Below are positions 1 through 7,585 of a DNA stretch of 56,356 bases, piece by piece (the stretch's first letter is position 1; each line of letters begins with the position of its first letter). The position numbers and the translations under genes were made by a program. The stretch is taken from positions 1 through 56,356 of the forward strand of contig NZ_JAUSLW010000194.1 in NCBI RefSeq assembly GCF_030645195.1, read 5' to 3'. The stretch comes from Phenylobacterium sp. (GTDB lineage: Bacteria; Pseudomonadota; Alphaproteobacteria; Caulobacterales; Caulobacteraceae). A model generated the notes under the pieces. The model made no database searches, was not told the origin of the DNA, and was given only the letters and a program-made list of their open reading frames with translations.

Positions 1-1
1 C

Positions 2-658
2 CGCCCGATCAGCGCCTTCTACTTCTTCCGCTTCGTGATGCCGTTCGTCTTCGCCATGCTGGCCGCCTTCTACCTGTTCGTGGTCAACGACTTCGGCCTG
101 CCGCCGATGAGCCGGTTCACGATCTGCGTCGCCGCCCTGCTGGTCGGCTACTACGCGCCCAACGTCTACATCAGCAACATCGCCCAGAAGCGCCGTGAGT
201 CGATCGTCGCGGCCTTCCCCGACTCGCTCGACCTGCTGCTGATCTGCGTCGAGAGCGGCATGTCGATCGAGGCGGCGATCCAGAAGGTCAGCCAGGAAGT
301 CGGCGGCTCCTCGATCGAACTGGCCGAGGAACTGACCCTGGTCAGCGCCGAGCTCAGCTATCTGCCCGAGCGCCGCCAGGCCTATGAGGGCCTCGCCAGG
401 CGGACCAACCATCCGGGCATCAAGGCGGTCGCAACCGCCATGATCCAGGCCGAGCGCTACGGCACCCCGCTGGGCGCGGCCCTGCGGGTGATGGCCAAGG
501 AGAACCGCGACATGCGGCTGGCCTTCGCCGAGAAGAAGGCCGCCCAGCTGCCGGCCAAGCTGACCGTGCCGATGATCCTGTTCTTCCTGCCGGTGCTGTT
601 CATCGTCATCCTGGGTCCGGCGGTGATCAAGGTCCAGGACATGGTCGCCCAGAACTAG
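2..658 (+). CDS. tadC: Tad pilus assembly inner-membrane protein TadC (5' partial)
   Basis: Inner-membrane platform component of the Tad/Flp (Cpa) pilus machine, working with the TadB partner to couple the TadA ATPase to pilin assembly. The reading frame is open to the left edge of the window, so the N-terminus is missing; about 218 residues are visible where the family usually has around 300 or more. A GspF-type domain is seen with the typical start FPDSLDLLLICVESGMSIE, followed by the Ala/Glu-rich helix region and a C-terminal membrane helix (VPMILFFLPVLFIVILG). Two further hydrophobic segments lie near the visible N-terminus. In Caulobacter the equivalent gene is cpaH and follows cpaG. An internal ATG at position 35 is not the true start, because homologous-looking sequence continues upstream of it. 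A palindromic repeat begins 12 bases after the stop. Confidence 0.88.
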   Translation, partial: RPISAFYFFRFVMPFVFAMLAAFYLFVVNDFGLPPMSRFTICVAALLVGYYAPNVYISNIAQKRRESIVAAFPDSLDLLLICVESGMSIEAAIQKVSQEVGGSSIELAEELTLVSAELSYLPERRQAYEGLARRTNHPGIKAVATAMIQAERYGTPLGAALRVMAKENRDMRLAFAEKKAAQLPAKLTVPMILFFLPVLFIVILGPAVIKVQDMVAQN

Positions 659-670
659 AGCCTATGTTTG

Positions 671-718
671 GAGCGTGACGGGCGCCTGAACCGGTATCCA
701 CTTCAGGCTGTCACGCTC
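671..718. repeat. RIME-type palindromic hairpin, copy A
   Basis: Outer stem GAGCGTGAC (671-679) pairs with GTCACGCTC (710-718). Inner stem GCCTGAA (684-690) pairs with TTCAGGC (702-708). The internal loop is GGGC against a single T, and the 11-base apical loop is CCGGTATCCAC. The same architecture, with different stems, recurs at 5940-5988. Short palindromic mosaic repeats with a CCGGTTCCCAC-like core are known in alphaproteobacteria; assignment to that class is by resemblance only. The element fills much of the space between tadC and the next gene and could act as a 3' RNA stabiliser or weak terminator for the tad operon. Confidence 0.7.
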
Positions 719-768
719 TAGGTCAGGCGTTTACCCGTCCTTGAGGCGTTTGGCGCCAGGATCGGGCC

Positions 769-1875
769 ATGCCGCGTCCCGAGAACCTCAAACCGCTGAC
801 GACCCTGCGCATCTTCGCCGCGGCCTGGGTGGTGCTCTACCACTACTGGCCCCTGCTCGTGGCCGGCGACCGGCCCAACGCGGTGGAGAAGGGCTATCTG
901 GGGGTGGAGCTGTTCTTCGTCCTCTCGGGCTTCATCCTCTGCCACGTCTATCTGCAGAGCTTCGGGGAGAAGCGGTTCTCCTATGGGAGCTTCCTGTGGG
1001 CGCGGCTGGCGCGGATCTATCCGGTTCACCTGGCGACGCTCGCGGGCCTGGCGGCCCTGATCGCGGCGGCCACGGCGGCTGGCTTCTCGGCCGGGGACAA
1101 TGTGGTGGTCTGGAGCTCGCTGCCGGCCCAGATCCTGCTGCTGCAGGCCTGGGGCCTGGGGCAGGACGGCGGCTGGAACCACCCCTCCTGGTCGATCTCG
1201 GCCGAGTGGTTCGCCTATGTCACCTTCCCGGTCTTCGCCCTGGCCTTCTGGCCCCTGCGCGCGCGGCCCTGGCTCGCGACCCTGCTGGCCGGCCTGCTGG
1301 TGGCGGCGCTGAATCTGATCTTCCCGCTGATCGCGGGCCATCCCCTCACCGAGGCCACGACGGCCTGGGGCGCGCTGCGGATCGTGCCCTGCTTCGCCTT
1401 CGGCTGCGCCGTCTACCTGCTGTGGCGCAACAGGACGGTGACCTCCCAGGCCGCCGCCAAGGGCCTGGCCGCGGGCCTGCTGATCGCCATCGCCGGCGGG
1501 GCGGCCTTCGAGCTGCCGGACTTCCTGATGGTGCTGATGTTCGGCGGCCTGATCCTGGCTCTGGCCAGCATGGCCAGCACGGGCTCGAAGATCATGAGCT
1601 CGCCGCTGGGGGTCTATCTCGGCGAGGTCAGCTTCTCGGTCTACATGATCTGCATCCCCTGGGAGCTGGTCTTCACCCGCGTCGCCCGCGCGGGCCTCGG
1701 CCTGGCCGAAGGCCAGCTGCCCTGGCCGGTCTGGGCGGCCATGTTCGCAGGCGTGATCCCGGCGGCCATGGTGCTGCACCACCTGGTGGAGCGCCCGGCG
1801 CGCAACGCCATGCGGGCCTGGGAAGTGTCCGGCTTCCGGCTTCCCGGCGCGCGGGCCGCGGCGGAACCGACCTAG
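769..1875 (+). CDS. Acyltransferase 3 family membrane protein
   Basis: Predicted integral-membrane O-acyltransferase of the acyltransferase-3 (OafA/ExoO-like) family, which moves acetyl or other acyl groups onto extracytoplasmic sugars. The 368-residue protein has the family's key His in YHYWP (His25), the FFVLSGF motif near residue 50 and the Arg-rich RLARIYP motif near residue 80. These are followed by about nine hydrophobic segments, matching the usual ten-helix layout, and there is no fused SGNH domain. The substrate cannot be read from the sequence; surface polysaccharide or LPS is most likely. It starts at an ATG about 50 bases after the hairpin repeat and ends 3 bases from the convergent tadD stop. 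It separates two Tad-related genes, so it may be a local insertion. Confidence 0.85.
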   Translation: MPRPENLKPLTTLRIFAAAWVVLYHYWPLLVAGDRPNAVEKGYLGVELFFVLSGFILCHVYLQSFGEKRFSYGSFLWARLARIYPVHLATLAGLAALIAAATAAGFSAGDNVVVWSSLPAQILLLQAWGLGQDGGWNHPSWSISAEWFAYVTFPVFALAFWPLRARPWLATLLAGLLVAALNLIFPLIAGHPLTEATTAWGALRIVPCFAFGCAVYLLWRNRTVTSQAAAKGLAAGLLIAIAGGAAFELPDFLMVLMFGGLILALASMASTGSKIMSSPLGVYLGEVSFSVYMICIPWELVFTRVARAGLGLAEGQLPWPVWAAMFAGVIPAAMVLHHLVERPARNAMRAWEVSGFRLPGARAAAEPT

Positions 1876-1878
1876 AGC

Positions 1879-2694
1879 CTATTGGGCGGTGCGGACGGAG
1901 TCCCAGGAGCGGGGCGGTCCGGCGGGGTTGGGCGCCACGGCGCGCAGGAAGGCCATGTTGTTGGCCACCGCCTCCGGCGGCAGGTCCTGGCGCACCAGTT
2001 TCTCGGCCTCGTCGAAGCGGCCCTGCAGGCCCAGCACCAGGGCCAGGTTCTGACGCACCGCCATGGGGGCGCCGGGCTTGGCCGCGGCGGTGCGCAGCAG
2101 GGTCTCGGCCTGGGGGGCGTCCCCGTGGCTGGCGTAGAACAGGGCCAGGTTGCACAGGACGGCGGGATTCTCCGGGGCCAGGGCCGCGGCCTGGCGGTGC
2201 GCCTCCAGCGCCTCCTCCGGGCGGCCGGCCTGCTCGTAGGCCACGCCGAGCAGGGAGGCGGGGCGCCAGTCGCGGGGGGCCAGGACCTGGGCCTGGCGGG
2301 CCGGCTCGATGCCGTAAAAGCCCTGGCCGGAGCCCACCTTGGCGCGGGCGACCTCCAGCAGGGCCTCGAGATTCTTGGGATCGATGACCAGCACCCGCTG
2401 GGCGGCCTGGGCGGCGTCCTCGTACTTGCCCATGGCGCGCAGGGCCTGGGCGAGGTTGACGCCGGCCTCGGCGTCGCGGGGATCGATGTCGGTCTCCCGG
2501 CCCCAGAAGGCGGCGCGGGCCAGGGGATCGAGGCGGGCGGCCAGGCTGCGCTCCTCGGCGGTGGCGCGCTGCACGGCGGGGGCGGCGGGCGCGGGGGCGG
2601 CCTTGACCTCCGGCGGCTTGGCCGCGGCGGCCGGCAGGGCGGCGGCGAGGCCGAGGGCCAGGGCGGTTGCGGCGAGCGCCGACATGCGACACAT
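1879..2694 (-). CDS. tadD: TadD-like TPR protein of the Tad pilus
   Basis: Exported tetratricopeptide-repeat protein, probably the pilotin-like accessory TadD of the Tad pilus system. Residues 1-25 form a signal peptide ending in the Ala-rich stretch ALPAAAAKPPE. No clear lipobox cysteine is seen, although a Cys lies at residue 2 of the longer start. Four or so TPR units follow, for example DAEAGVNLAQALRAMGKYED and NPAVLCNLALFYASHGD. The C-terminal segment RQNLALVLGLQGRFDEAE and the following ANNMAFL are typical of TadD proteins. Two ATGs (2694 and 2685) are possible; the upstream one sits about 11 bases from a GGAG. The reading frame is open far upstream of both, but that extension runs antisense to the aminopeptidase gene and is not coding. 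It is convergent with the acyltransferase. Confidence 0.75.
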   Translation of the reverse strand: MCRMSALAATALALGLAAALPAAAAKPPEVKAAPAPAAPAVQRATAEERSLAARLDPLARAAFWGRETDIDPRDAEAGVNLAQALRAMGKYEDAAQAAQRVLVIDPKNLEALLEVARAKVGSGQGFYGIEPARQAQVLAPRDWRPASLLGVAYEQAGRPEEALEAHRQAAALAPENPAVLCNLALFYASHGDAPQAETLLRTAAAKPGAPMAVRQNLALVLGLQGRFDEAEKLVRQDLPPEAVANNMAFLRAVAPNPAGPPRSWDSVRTAQ

Positions 2695-2796
2695 GGACAG
2701 ACAGGCTCCGGGATGATCCTCGACACCATCCCCCAGCCGCTTAAAGGAAGCGTTAAGCATAAAGGCGGGCCCTCGCGCCCGCGTCAGGGCCGATCC

Positions 2797-4182
2797 ATGA
2801 CCGAAGTGATCCTTGCGACCTCCGAGCGCGCCACCGTCCCGGTGCACGCCCTGCATGATGGCGAGCTGGAGGGGTTCCTGGCGGGGCAGGGCGCCTTCGC
2901 CAAGGCCTATGCCGAGCTCTCCGAGTTCAAGGCCAAGGCCGGCCAGGTCCTGGTGCTGCCAGGCGCCGAGGGGACGATCGAGGCGGTGCTGTTTGGCCTG
3001 GGGTCCAGCCCCGCCGATCCGATGGTGTTCCGCGGCCTGCCGGCCAAGCTGCCCACCGGGGACTACGCCATGGCCACGACCCCGGCTGGGATCAGCGCCG
3101 ACCAGATCGCGCTGGCCTTCGCCTTGGGCAGCTACAAATTCGACCGCTACAAGCAGAAGAAGACCCATGACCGGCCCCGCCTGGTGGCGCAGGGCGCCGA
3201 CGTGGCCGAGGTCAATTCCATCGCCCACGCCTGCGCGCTGGCCCGCGACATGGTCAATACGCCGGCCAACGACCTGGGGCCCCTGCAGCTGGAGACCATC
3301 GCCCGCGAGATCGCCGAGCAGTACGGCGCCGCCATCACCGTGGTGACCGGGGAGGGCCTGCTGGAGGCCAACTATCCCGCCGTCCACGCCGTGGGCCGCG
3401 CCGCCGTCGAGGCCCGCGCGCCCCGCATGATCGAGATGAGCTGGGGCGAGGCCGGCAAGCCCCTGGTCTGCCTGGTGGGCAAGGGCGTGGTGTTCGACAC
3501 CGGCGGCCTGGACATCAAGCCTTCGGCCGGCATGCGGCAGATGAAGAAGGACATGGGGGGCGCCGCCCACGTCCTGGCCCTGGGCCGGATGATCATGGCC
3601 GCCCAGCTGCCGGTGCGGCTGTCGATCCTGGTCCCGGCGGTGGAGAACGCCATCAGCGGCGACGCCATGCGGCCCGGCGACGTGCTGGACAGCCGCAAGG
3701 GCCTGACCATCGAGGTGGGCAACACCGACGCCGAGGGCCGCCTGATCCTGGCCGACGCCCTGACGCGCGCCTGCGAGCTGGAGCCGGCCCTGACCCTGGA
3801 TCTCGCCACCCTGACCGGGGCGGCGCGCGCCGCGCTGGGGCCGCAGCTGCCGCCCTTCTATACCGACGACGAGGAGCTGGCCGGCCAGATCGAGGCGGCG
3901 ATGAGAGAGGTCTCCGACCCCATGTGGCGGATGCCGCTGTGGAAGGGCTATGTCGAGGCCCTGGACAGCGACGTGGCCGACATCAAGAACGATCCCGACG
4001 GCTGGGCCCAGGCGGGCTCGGTGACCGCCGCCCTCTTCCTGCAGCGGTTCGCGCCGGCCGGCGCCTGGGCGCACTTCGACATCTTCGCCTGGAACCCGCG
4101 CAACCGGCCCGGCTGGACGGCGGGGGCGGAGGCGCAAGGTATCCGGGCGCTCTACCAGATGATCCGGACGCGGTTTGCGTGA
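2797..4182 (+). CDS. pepA: Leucyl aminopeptidase, M17 family
   Basis: Cytosolic di-zinc (or Mn) aminopeptidase that removes N-terminal Leu and other residues from peptides. It has 461 residues, slightly shorter than E. coli PepA. The family signature NTDAEGRL is at residues 309-316 and supplies Asp and Glu metal ligands. The VGKGVVFDTGGL motif, with ligand Lys near 229 and Asp shortly after, is intact, as is the downstream DLATLTGAARAALG segment. The reading frame is open well upstream of 2797, but homology begins with MTEVILAT, so the ATG at 2797 is chosen. The stop overlaps the GTG start of the next gene (GTGA), indicating translational coupling with the NlpC/P60 hydrolase. The two may act together in peptide or murein-peptide turnover. 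Confidence 0.93.
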   Translation: MTEVILATSERATVPVHALHDGELEGFLAGQGAFAKAYAELSEFKAKAGQVLVLPGAEGTIEAVLFGLGSSPADPMVFRGLPAKLPTGDYAMATTPAGISADQIALAFALGSYKFDRYKQKKTHDRPRLVAQGADVAEVNSIAHACALARDMVNTPANDLGPLQLETIAREIAEQYGAAITVVTGEGLLEANYPAVHAVGRAAVEARAPRMIEMSWGEAGKPLVCLVGKGVVFDTGGLDIKPSAGMRQMKKDMGGAAHVLALGRMIMAAQLPVRLSILVPAVENAISGDAMRPGDVLDSRKGLTIEVGNTDAEGRLILADALTRACELEPALTLDLATLTGAARAALGPQLPPFYTDDEELAGQIEAAMREVSDPMWRMPLWKGYVEALDSDVADIKNDPDGWAQAGSVTAALFLQRFAPAGAWAHFDIFAWNPRNRPGWTAGAEAQGIRALYQMIRTRFA

Positions 4183-5012
4183 GCGTCGACCCGCGTAACA
4201 CCCTGGCCCGTCCCGACCTGGCCGCGCGGTCCCTCGAGGGGCTGGTGGCGGCGGGCGCCTATGCCGATCCGACGCCGATGACGGCGGCGGTCGCCGCCGC
4301 CCCCCTGCGCGCCGCGCCGGACGGGGAGGCCGAGCAGGTGGATCAGCTGCTGTTCGGCGAGACCTTTGAGGTGCTGGAGGAGAGCGCCGGCTTCTGCTGG
4401 GGCCAGGCGGCCCGCGACGGCTATGTGGGCTTCGTGGCCCGCGCCGACCTCGCCCCCCTGGCGCCGGCCCCAACCCACCGGGTGGCGGCCATCCGCACCT
4501 ACGCCTTCAAGGACCCCAGCATCAAGAGCCGGGCGCTGGGCCCCTATTCCCTGGGCGCCCTGGTCTCGGTGGAGGCCCGGGAGGGCCGGTTCGCCAAGGC
4601 CGCCGGGTCCGGCTGGTTCGTGGAGGAGCACCTGTCGCCGATCGGAGTGTTCGAGACCGACTTCGTGGCGGTGGCGCAGCGGTTCGTCGGCGCGCCCTAT
4701 CTGTGGGGCGGGCGCGAGAGCCTGGGGCTGGACTGCTCGGGCCTGGTGCAGCAGGCCCTGCTGGCCTGCGGCCGGGCCTGTCCGCGGGACACCGACCAGC
4801 AGGCGCTCATGGGACAGGCCGTGCAAGCCGACGCCCTCTTGAGAGGCGACCTGGTGTTCTGGCGCGGCCACGTGGGCATCCTGCTGGACGCCGACAACAT
4901 CCTCCACGCCAACGCCCACCACATGGCCGTGGCCATCGAGCCGCTGGCGCAGGCGGTGTCGCGGATCGCGGCCACCAGCACGGGGCAGCCGACGGGCTAT
5001 CGGCGGCTTTAG
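4179..5012 (+). CDS. NlpC/P60 family cysteine hydrolase with SH3 domains
   Basis: Probable peptidoglycan or cell-wall peptide hydrolase (gamma-D-glutamyl-diamino acid endopeptidase type). Two bacterial SH3-like segments occupy roughly residues 35-160. The C-terminal NlpC/P60 domain has the catalytic Cys186 in DCSGLVQ, His231 in RGHVGIL and a third polar residue in the HANAHH stretch. No signal peptide is evident, which resembles the cytosolic murein-peptide recycling members such as the YkfC type. The GTG start overlaps the upstream aminopeptidase stop (GTGA), and the long open frame upstream of it is antisense-like noise. Coupling to an aminopeptidase supports a role in degrading murein-derived or other peptides. 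A hairpin that probably ends the opposing cytochrome gene lies just downstream. Confidence 0.88.
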   Translation: MSVDPRNTLARPDLAARSLEGLVAAGAYADPTPMTAAVAAAPLRAAPDGEAEQVDQLLFGETFEVLEESAGFCWGQAARDGYVGFVARADLAPLAPAPTHRVAAIRTYAFKDPSIKSRALGPYSLGALVSVEAREGRFAKAAGSGWFVEEHLSPIGVFETDFVAVAQRFVGAPYLWGGRESLGLDCSGLVQQALLACGRACPRDTDQQALMGQAVQADALLRGDLVFWRGHVGILLDADNILHANAHHMAVAIEPLAQAVSRIAATSTGQPTGYRRL

Positions 5013-5056
5013 CGCGGATATTCAACCGCCGGGATGAGCGGAGTTGAGTCCATACG

Positions 5057-5082
5057 AAAAGACCCCCCGCGACGCGGAGGGC
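5057..5082 (-). terminator. Rho-independent terminator of the cytochrome c gene
   Basis: Read on the minus strand, CCCTCCGC pairs with GCGGGGGG around a 3-base loop (one T-G pair) and is followed by TCTTTT. It lies about 40 bases beyond the cytochrome c stop. A second GC-rich hairpin (CCTCTCCCCC against GGGGGCGAGG, one mismatch) sits between it and the gene. Confidence 0.6.
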
Positions 5083-5124
5083 CCTCTCATCCAACCTCTC
5101 CCCCGAAGGGGGCGAGGCGGCGTT

Positions 5125-5775
5125 TTACTTGGCGGCTGGCGCGGCTGGCGCGGGAGCCTCGCCGGTGGCGGCGGGAGTCGCAGCCGCCGCCGCGGCGCCC
5201 TCGGCCGGAGCCGCGGGCGCCGCGGCGGCCGGGTTCGGGGCCGGGAAGGGGATGGAGCCACCCTTGGTGTGCAGGTAGGCCAGCAGGTTGATGCGATCTT
5301 CCGGCTTCTTCAGGCCGACGAAGCCCATCTTGGTGCCGGGAATGTCCTTGGCCGGGTTCTTGATGAACTCCGACAGGCGCTCGAAGTCCCAGACCGGGTT
5401 CTTCGCGCCGTATTCGACCATGGCGGCCGAGTAGGCGAAGCCCGCGTGGGAGGCCGGCTTGCGGCCGACAATCGCCCAGTTGTTCGGACCGGTGCCGTTG
5501 GCCCCGCCCTGATCGATGGTGTGGCAGGACTTGCACTTGGCGAAGACCGCCTCGCCCGCCGCGACGTCGGCGGTCGGCAGCACCGTCCCCCAGTCGATCG
5601 GGGCCTCGACGGCCGGGCCGCCCGGGCCGGCTTCCGCCGCGACCTCGATGGCGTAACCGGGCTTCTCGGCCTTTTCGGTCGAGAAGATGCCGTTGGTAAG
5701 TTCGCGAAGGCCGACAATGGCCAGACCCGTCGCCAGCACGGCGCCGGCGACTTTGTTGAACGTAAGGTCGCTCAT
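5125..5775 (-). CDS. Membrane-anchored class I cytochrome c (CycM type)
   Basis: Electron carrier that shuttles electrons from the bc1 complex to terminal oxidases on the periplasmic face. Of its 216 residues, the N-terminal 25 form an uncleaved hydrophobic anchor (KVAGAVLATGLAIVGL). The heme attachment site CKSCH is at residues 81-85 and the probable axial Met150 lies in PGTKMGF. A roughly 40-residue Ala/Pro-rich tail follows the heme domain; this low-complexity extension looks like a flexible linker and has no partner domain. The gene is divergent from kdsB across a 220-base region that holds two strong dyads. A terminator lies downstream, so the gene is probably transcribed alone. Confidence 0.88.
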   Translation of the reverse strand: MSDLTFNKVAGAVLATGLAIVGLRELTNGIFSTEKAEKPGYAIEVAAEAGPGGPAVEAPIDWGTVLPTADVAAGEAVFAKCKSCHTIDQGGANGTGPNNWAIVGRKPASHAGFAYSAAMVEYGAKNPVWDFERLSEFIKNPAKDIPGTKMGFVGLKKPEDRINLLAYLHTKGGSIPFPAPNPAAAAPAAPAEGAAAAAATPAATGEAPAPAAPAAK

Positions 5776-5901
5776 CGTCTTGAAATCGGCCCTCTAATCA
5801 GCCGGCCCGAAGACCGGCGGAAGCGCGGGAATCCCCGCCCCTTATTGCGCCCGCGTCTCTTACACGCTACCGGCGCTGGCGCAACCGGCCAGTTGGTCGT
5901 T

Positions 5902-5932
5902 CCCCAGATCACGTGCGTGATCTGGGGCTTTT
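5902..5932. promoter_or_regulatory. Perfect 11-bp dyad between cytochrome c and kdsB
   Basis: CCCCAGATCAC pairs perfectly with GTGATCTGGGG around GTGC, and CTTTT follows on the plus strand. It looks like an intrinsic terminator, but no plus-strand gene ends nearby, so an operator or a kdsB leader attenuator is equally possible. It sits 13 bases upstream of the second palindromic repeat. Confidence 0.5.
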
Positions 5933-5939
5933 GGAGTTG

Positions 5940-5988
5940 GAGCGGAATGCGGGCGAAAAACCGGTTCCCACTTTTTCTCATTCCGCTC
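5940..5988. repeat. RIME-type palindromic hairpin, copy B
   Basis: Outer stem GAGCGGAATG (5940-5949) pairs with CATTCCGCTC (5979-5988). Inner stem GAAAAA pairs with TTTTTC. The internal loop is CGGGC against T, and the 11-base apical loop is CCGGTTCCCAC. Loop, bulge and the terminal GAGCG/CGCTC match copy A at 671-718, while both stems differ in a pairing-preserving way. It ends one base before AGGA, which appears to be the kdsB ribosome binding site, so it would form in the kdsB 5' leader. Confidence 0.75.
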
Positions 5989-5996
5989 AGGACTCC

Positions 5997-6743
5997 ATGA
6001 ACCCGATCGTCCTTATCCCCGCGCGTCTTGCGGCCACACGCCTGCCCAACAAGCCCCTCGCCGATATCGAGGGCACACCCATGATCGTGCGGGTTCTACG
6101 CCAGGCCCAGGCCGCGAACCTGGGTCCCGTGGCCGTGGCGGCGGGTGATTCGGAGATCGTCGAGGCGGTGACGGCGGCCGGCGGACGGGCGGTGCTCACC
6201 GACCCCGACCTGCCCTCGGGCTCCGACCGCCTGGTGGCGGCCCTGGCGCAGCTCGATCCGCAGGGCGCCCATGACGTGGTGATCAACCTGCAGGGCGACA
6301 TGCCCTTCGTGGCGCCGGCCGACATCGCCGCCTGCGCCCGGCTGCTGGAGGACCAGCCCTCCTGCGACATCGCCACCATCGTGGAGAGGGAGTCCTCGCC
6401 GGAGGTTCGCACCAATCCCGACATGGTCAAGGGGGTGCTGGCCATGGCGCCGGACGGCAGAACCGGCCGGGCGCTCTATTTCACCCGCTCGACCCTCTAT
6501 GGCGACGGGCCGGTCTGGCATCACCACGGCATCTACGCCTATCGCCGCGCGGCCCTGGAGGCCTTCACCCGGGCCCCGCCCTCGCCCCTGGAGCGGCGCG
6601 AGAAGCTGGAGCAGCTGCGGGCCATGGAGCTGGGGCTCTCCATCTGGGCGACGGTGGTCGACTCCGCGCCGATCTCGGTGGACAACCCCGCCGATCTGGA
6701 GCGGGCGCGGGCCTTTGCTCGCCAGCTTAGGGACAAGTCATGA
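5997..6743 (+). CDS. kdsB: 3-deoxy-manno-octulosonate cytidylyltransferase
   Basis: Activates Kdo with CTP to form CMP-Kdo, the donor for the inner core of lipopolysaccharide. The 248-residue protein begins with the nucleotidyltransferase signature IPARLAATRLPNKPLADI and keeps the LQGDMPFV metal/nucleotide site. The substrate-binding segment WHHHGIYAYRR and the C-terminal EQLRAMELG motif of KdsB are also present. The start is the ATG at 5997, preceded by AGGA six bases away; the hairpin repeat lies immediately upstream. The stop overlaps the pheA start (ATGA), so the two are co-translated although their pathways are unrelated. The kdsB-pheA order is common in Caulobacterales (from memory). 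Confidence 0.93.
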   Translation: MNPIVLIPARLAATRLPNKPLADIEGTPMIVRVLRQAQAANLGPVAVAAGDSEIVEAVTAAGGRAVLTDPDLPSGSDRLVAALAQLDPQGAHDVVINLQGDMPFVAPADIAACARLLEDQPSCDIATIVERESSPEVRTNPDMVKGVLAMAPDGRTGRALYFTRSTLYGDGPVWHHHGIYAYRRAALEAFTRAPPSPLERREKLEQLRAMELGLSIWATVVDSAPISVDNPADLERARAFARQLRDKS

Positions 6744-7585
6744 CCAAGGGACGGATCGCCTTCCAGGGCGAGCTGGGGGCCAACAGCCACGAGGCCTGCC
6801 TGGCGGCCTTCCCGGACATGGAGCCGGTGGCCCACCCGACCTTCGAGGAGGCCTTCGAGGCCATCAAGACCGGTGACTGCCAGCTGGGCATGATCCCGGT
6901 GGAGAACTCCATCGCCGGCCGGGTGGCCGACGTCCATCACCTGCTGCCCTCCTCGGGCCTGAAGATCATCGGCGAGCGGTTCAAGCCGATCCACTTCCAG
7001 CTGATGGCCAATCCCGGGGTGAAGCTGGAGGACCTGAAGAGCGTCTCCTCCATGCCCATCGCGCTCGCCCAATGCCGCCAGGTGGTGCGCCGCCTGAAGC
7101 TGCGCGCCGAGCCGGTGGGGGACACCGCGCTGTCGGCCAAGCTGCTGTCCGAGAAGCCCGACCCCACCAAGGCGGCCATCGCCCCGGCGCTCGCCGCCGA
7201 GCTCTACGGGCTGGAGATCCTGGCCCGCGACGTCGAGGACACCCACAACAACACCACCCGCTTCCTGGTGATGACCGCCGACCGCGATCCGCCGGCCCCG
7301 CCCTTCACCAGCCCCTGCATCACCAGCTTCGTCTTCCGGGTCCGCAACATGCCCGCGGCCCTCTACAAGGCCATGGGCGGGTTCGCCACCAACGGGGTGA
7401 ACATGACCAAGCTGGAGAGCTACATGGAGAACGGCGCCTTCACGGCGACCTTCTTCTACGCCGAGGTGGACGGCCGGCCCGAGGACCGCAGCCTGGCCCT
7501 GGCCTTCGAGGAGCTGCAGTTCTTCTCCGAGCGGTTCGAGATCCTGGGGGTCTATCCCGCCGATCCCTTCCGGGCCCACGTCTGA
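6740..7585 (+). CDS. pheA: Prephenate dehydratase
   Basis: Converts prephenate to phenylpyruvate in phenylalanine synthesis, in the cytoplasm. It is a monofunctional enzyme of 281 residues with no chorismate mutase domain. The dehydratase domain covers about residues 5-185. Its catalytic motif is NNTTRF at 170-175, with Thr173 as the likely catalytic residue, and GMIPVENSIAGRV is also present. A C-terminal ACT domain from about residue 195 carries a changed effector motif: LESYMENGAF where the canonical enzyme has an ESRP core. This variant is common in alphaproteobacteria and still probably senses Phe. It overlaps kdsB upstream (ATGA) and the small barstar-like gene downstream (TGATG). Confidence 0.94.
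   Translation: MTKGRIAFQGELGANSHEACLAAFPDMEPVAHPTFEEAFEAIKTGDCQLGMIPVENSIAGRVADVHHLLPSSGLKIIGERFKPIHFQLMANPGVKLEDLKSVSSMPIALAQCRQVVRRLKLRAEPVGDTALSAKLLSEKPDPTKAAIAPALAAELYGLEILARDVEDTHNNTTRFLVMTADRDPPAPPFTSPCITSFVFRVRNMPAALYKAMGGFATNGVNMTKLESYMENGAFTATFFYAEVDGRPEDRSLALAFEELQFFSERFEILGVYPADPFRAHV

Noticed and set aside
718..1782. Long open frame on the minus strand opposite the acyltransferase
   Set aside because: It is Arg/Gly/Gln-rich low-complexity sequence, a usual shadow of a GC-rich gene, and has no ribosome binding site or recognisable domain.
656..1881. CTAGAGCCTAT repeated at 656 and 1873
   Set aside because: Both include TAG stop codons and only 11 bases match. This is too short to call a repeat, although a truncated end of the palindromic element is possible.
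2695..4473. N-terminal extension of the TadD frame across the aminopeptidase gene
   Set aside because: It is antisense to a clear M17 peptidase. The signal peptide at 2694/2685 marks the true start.
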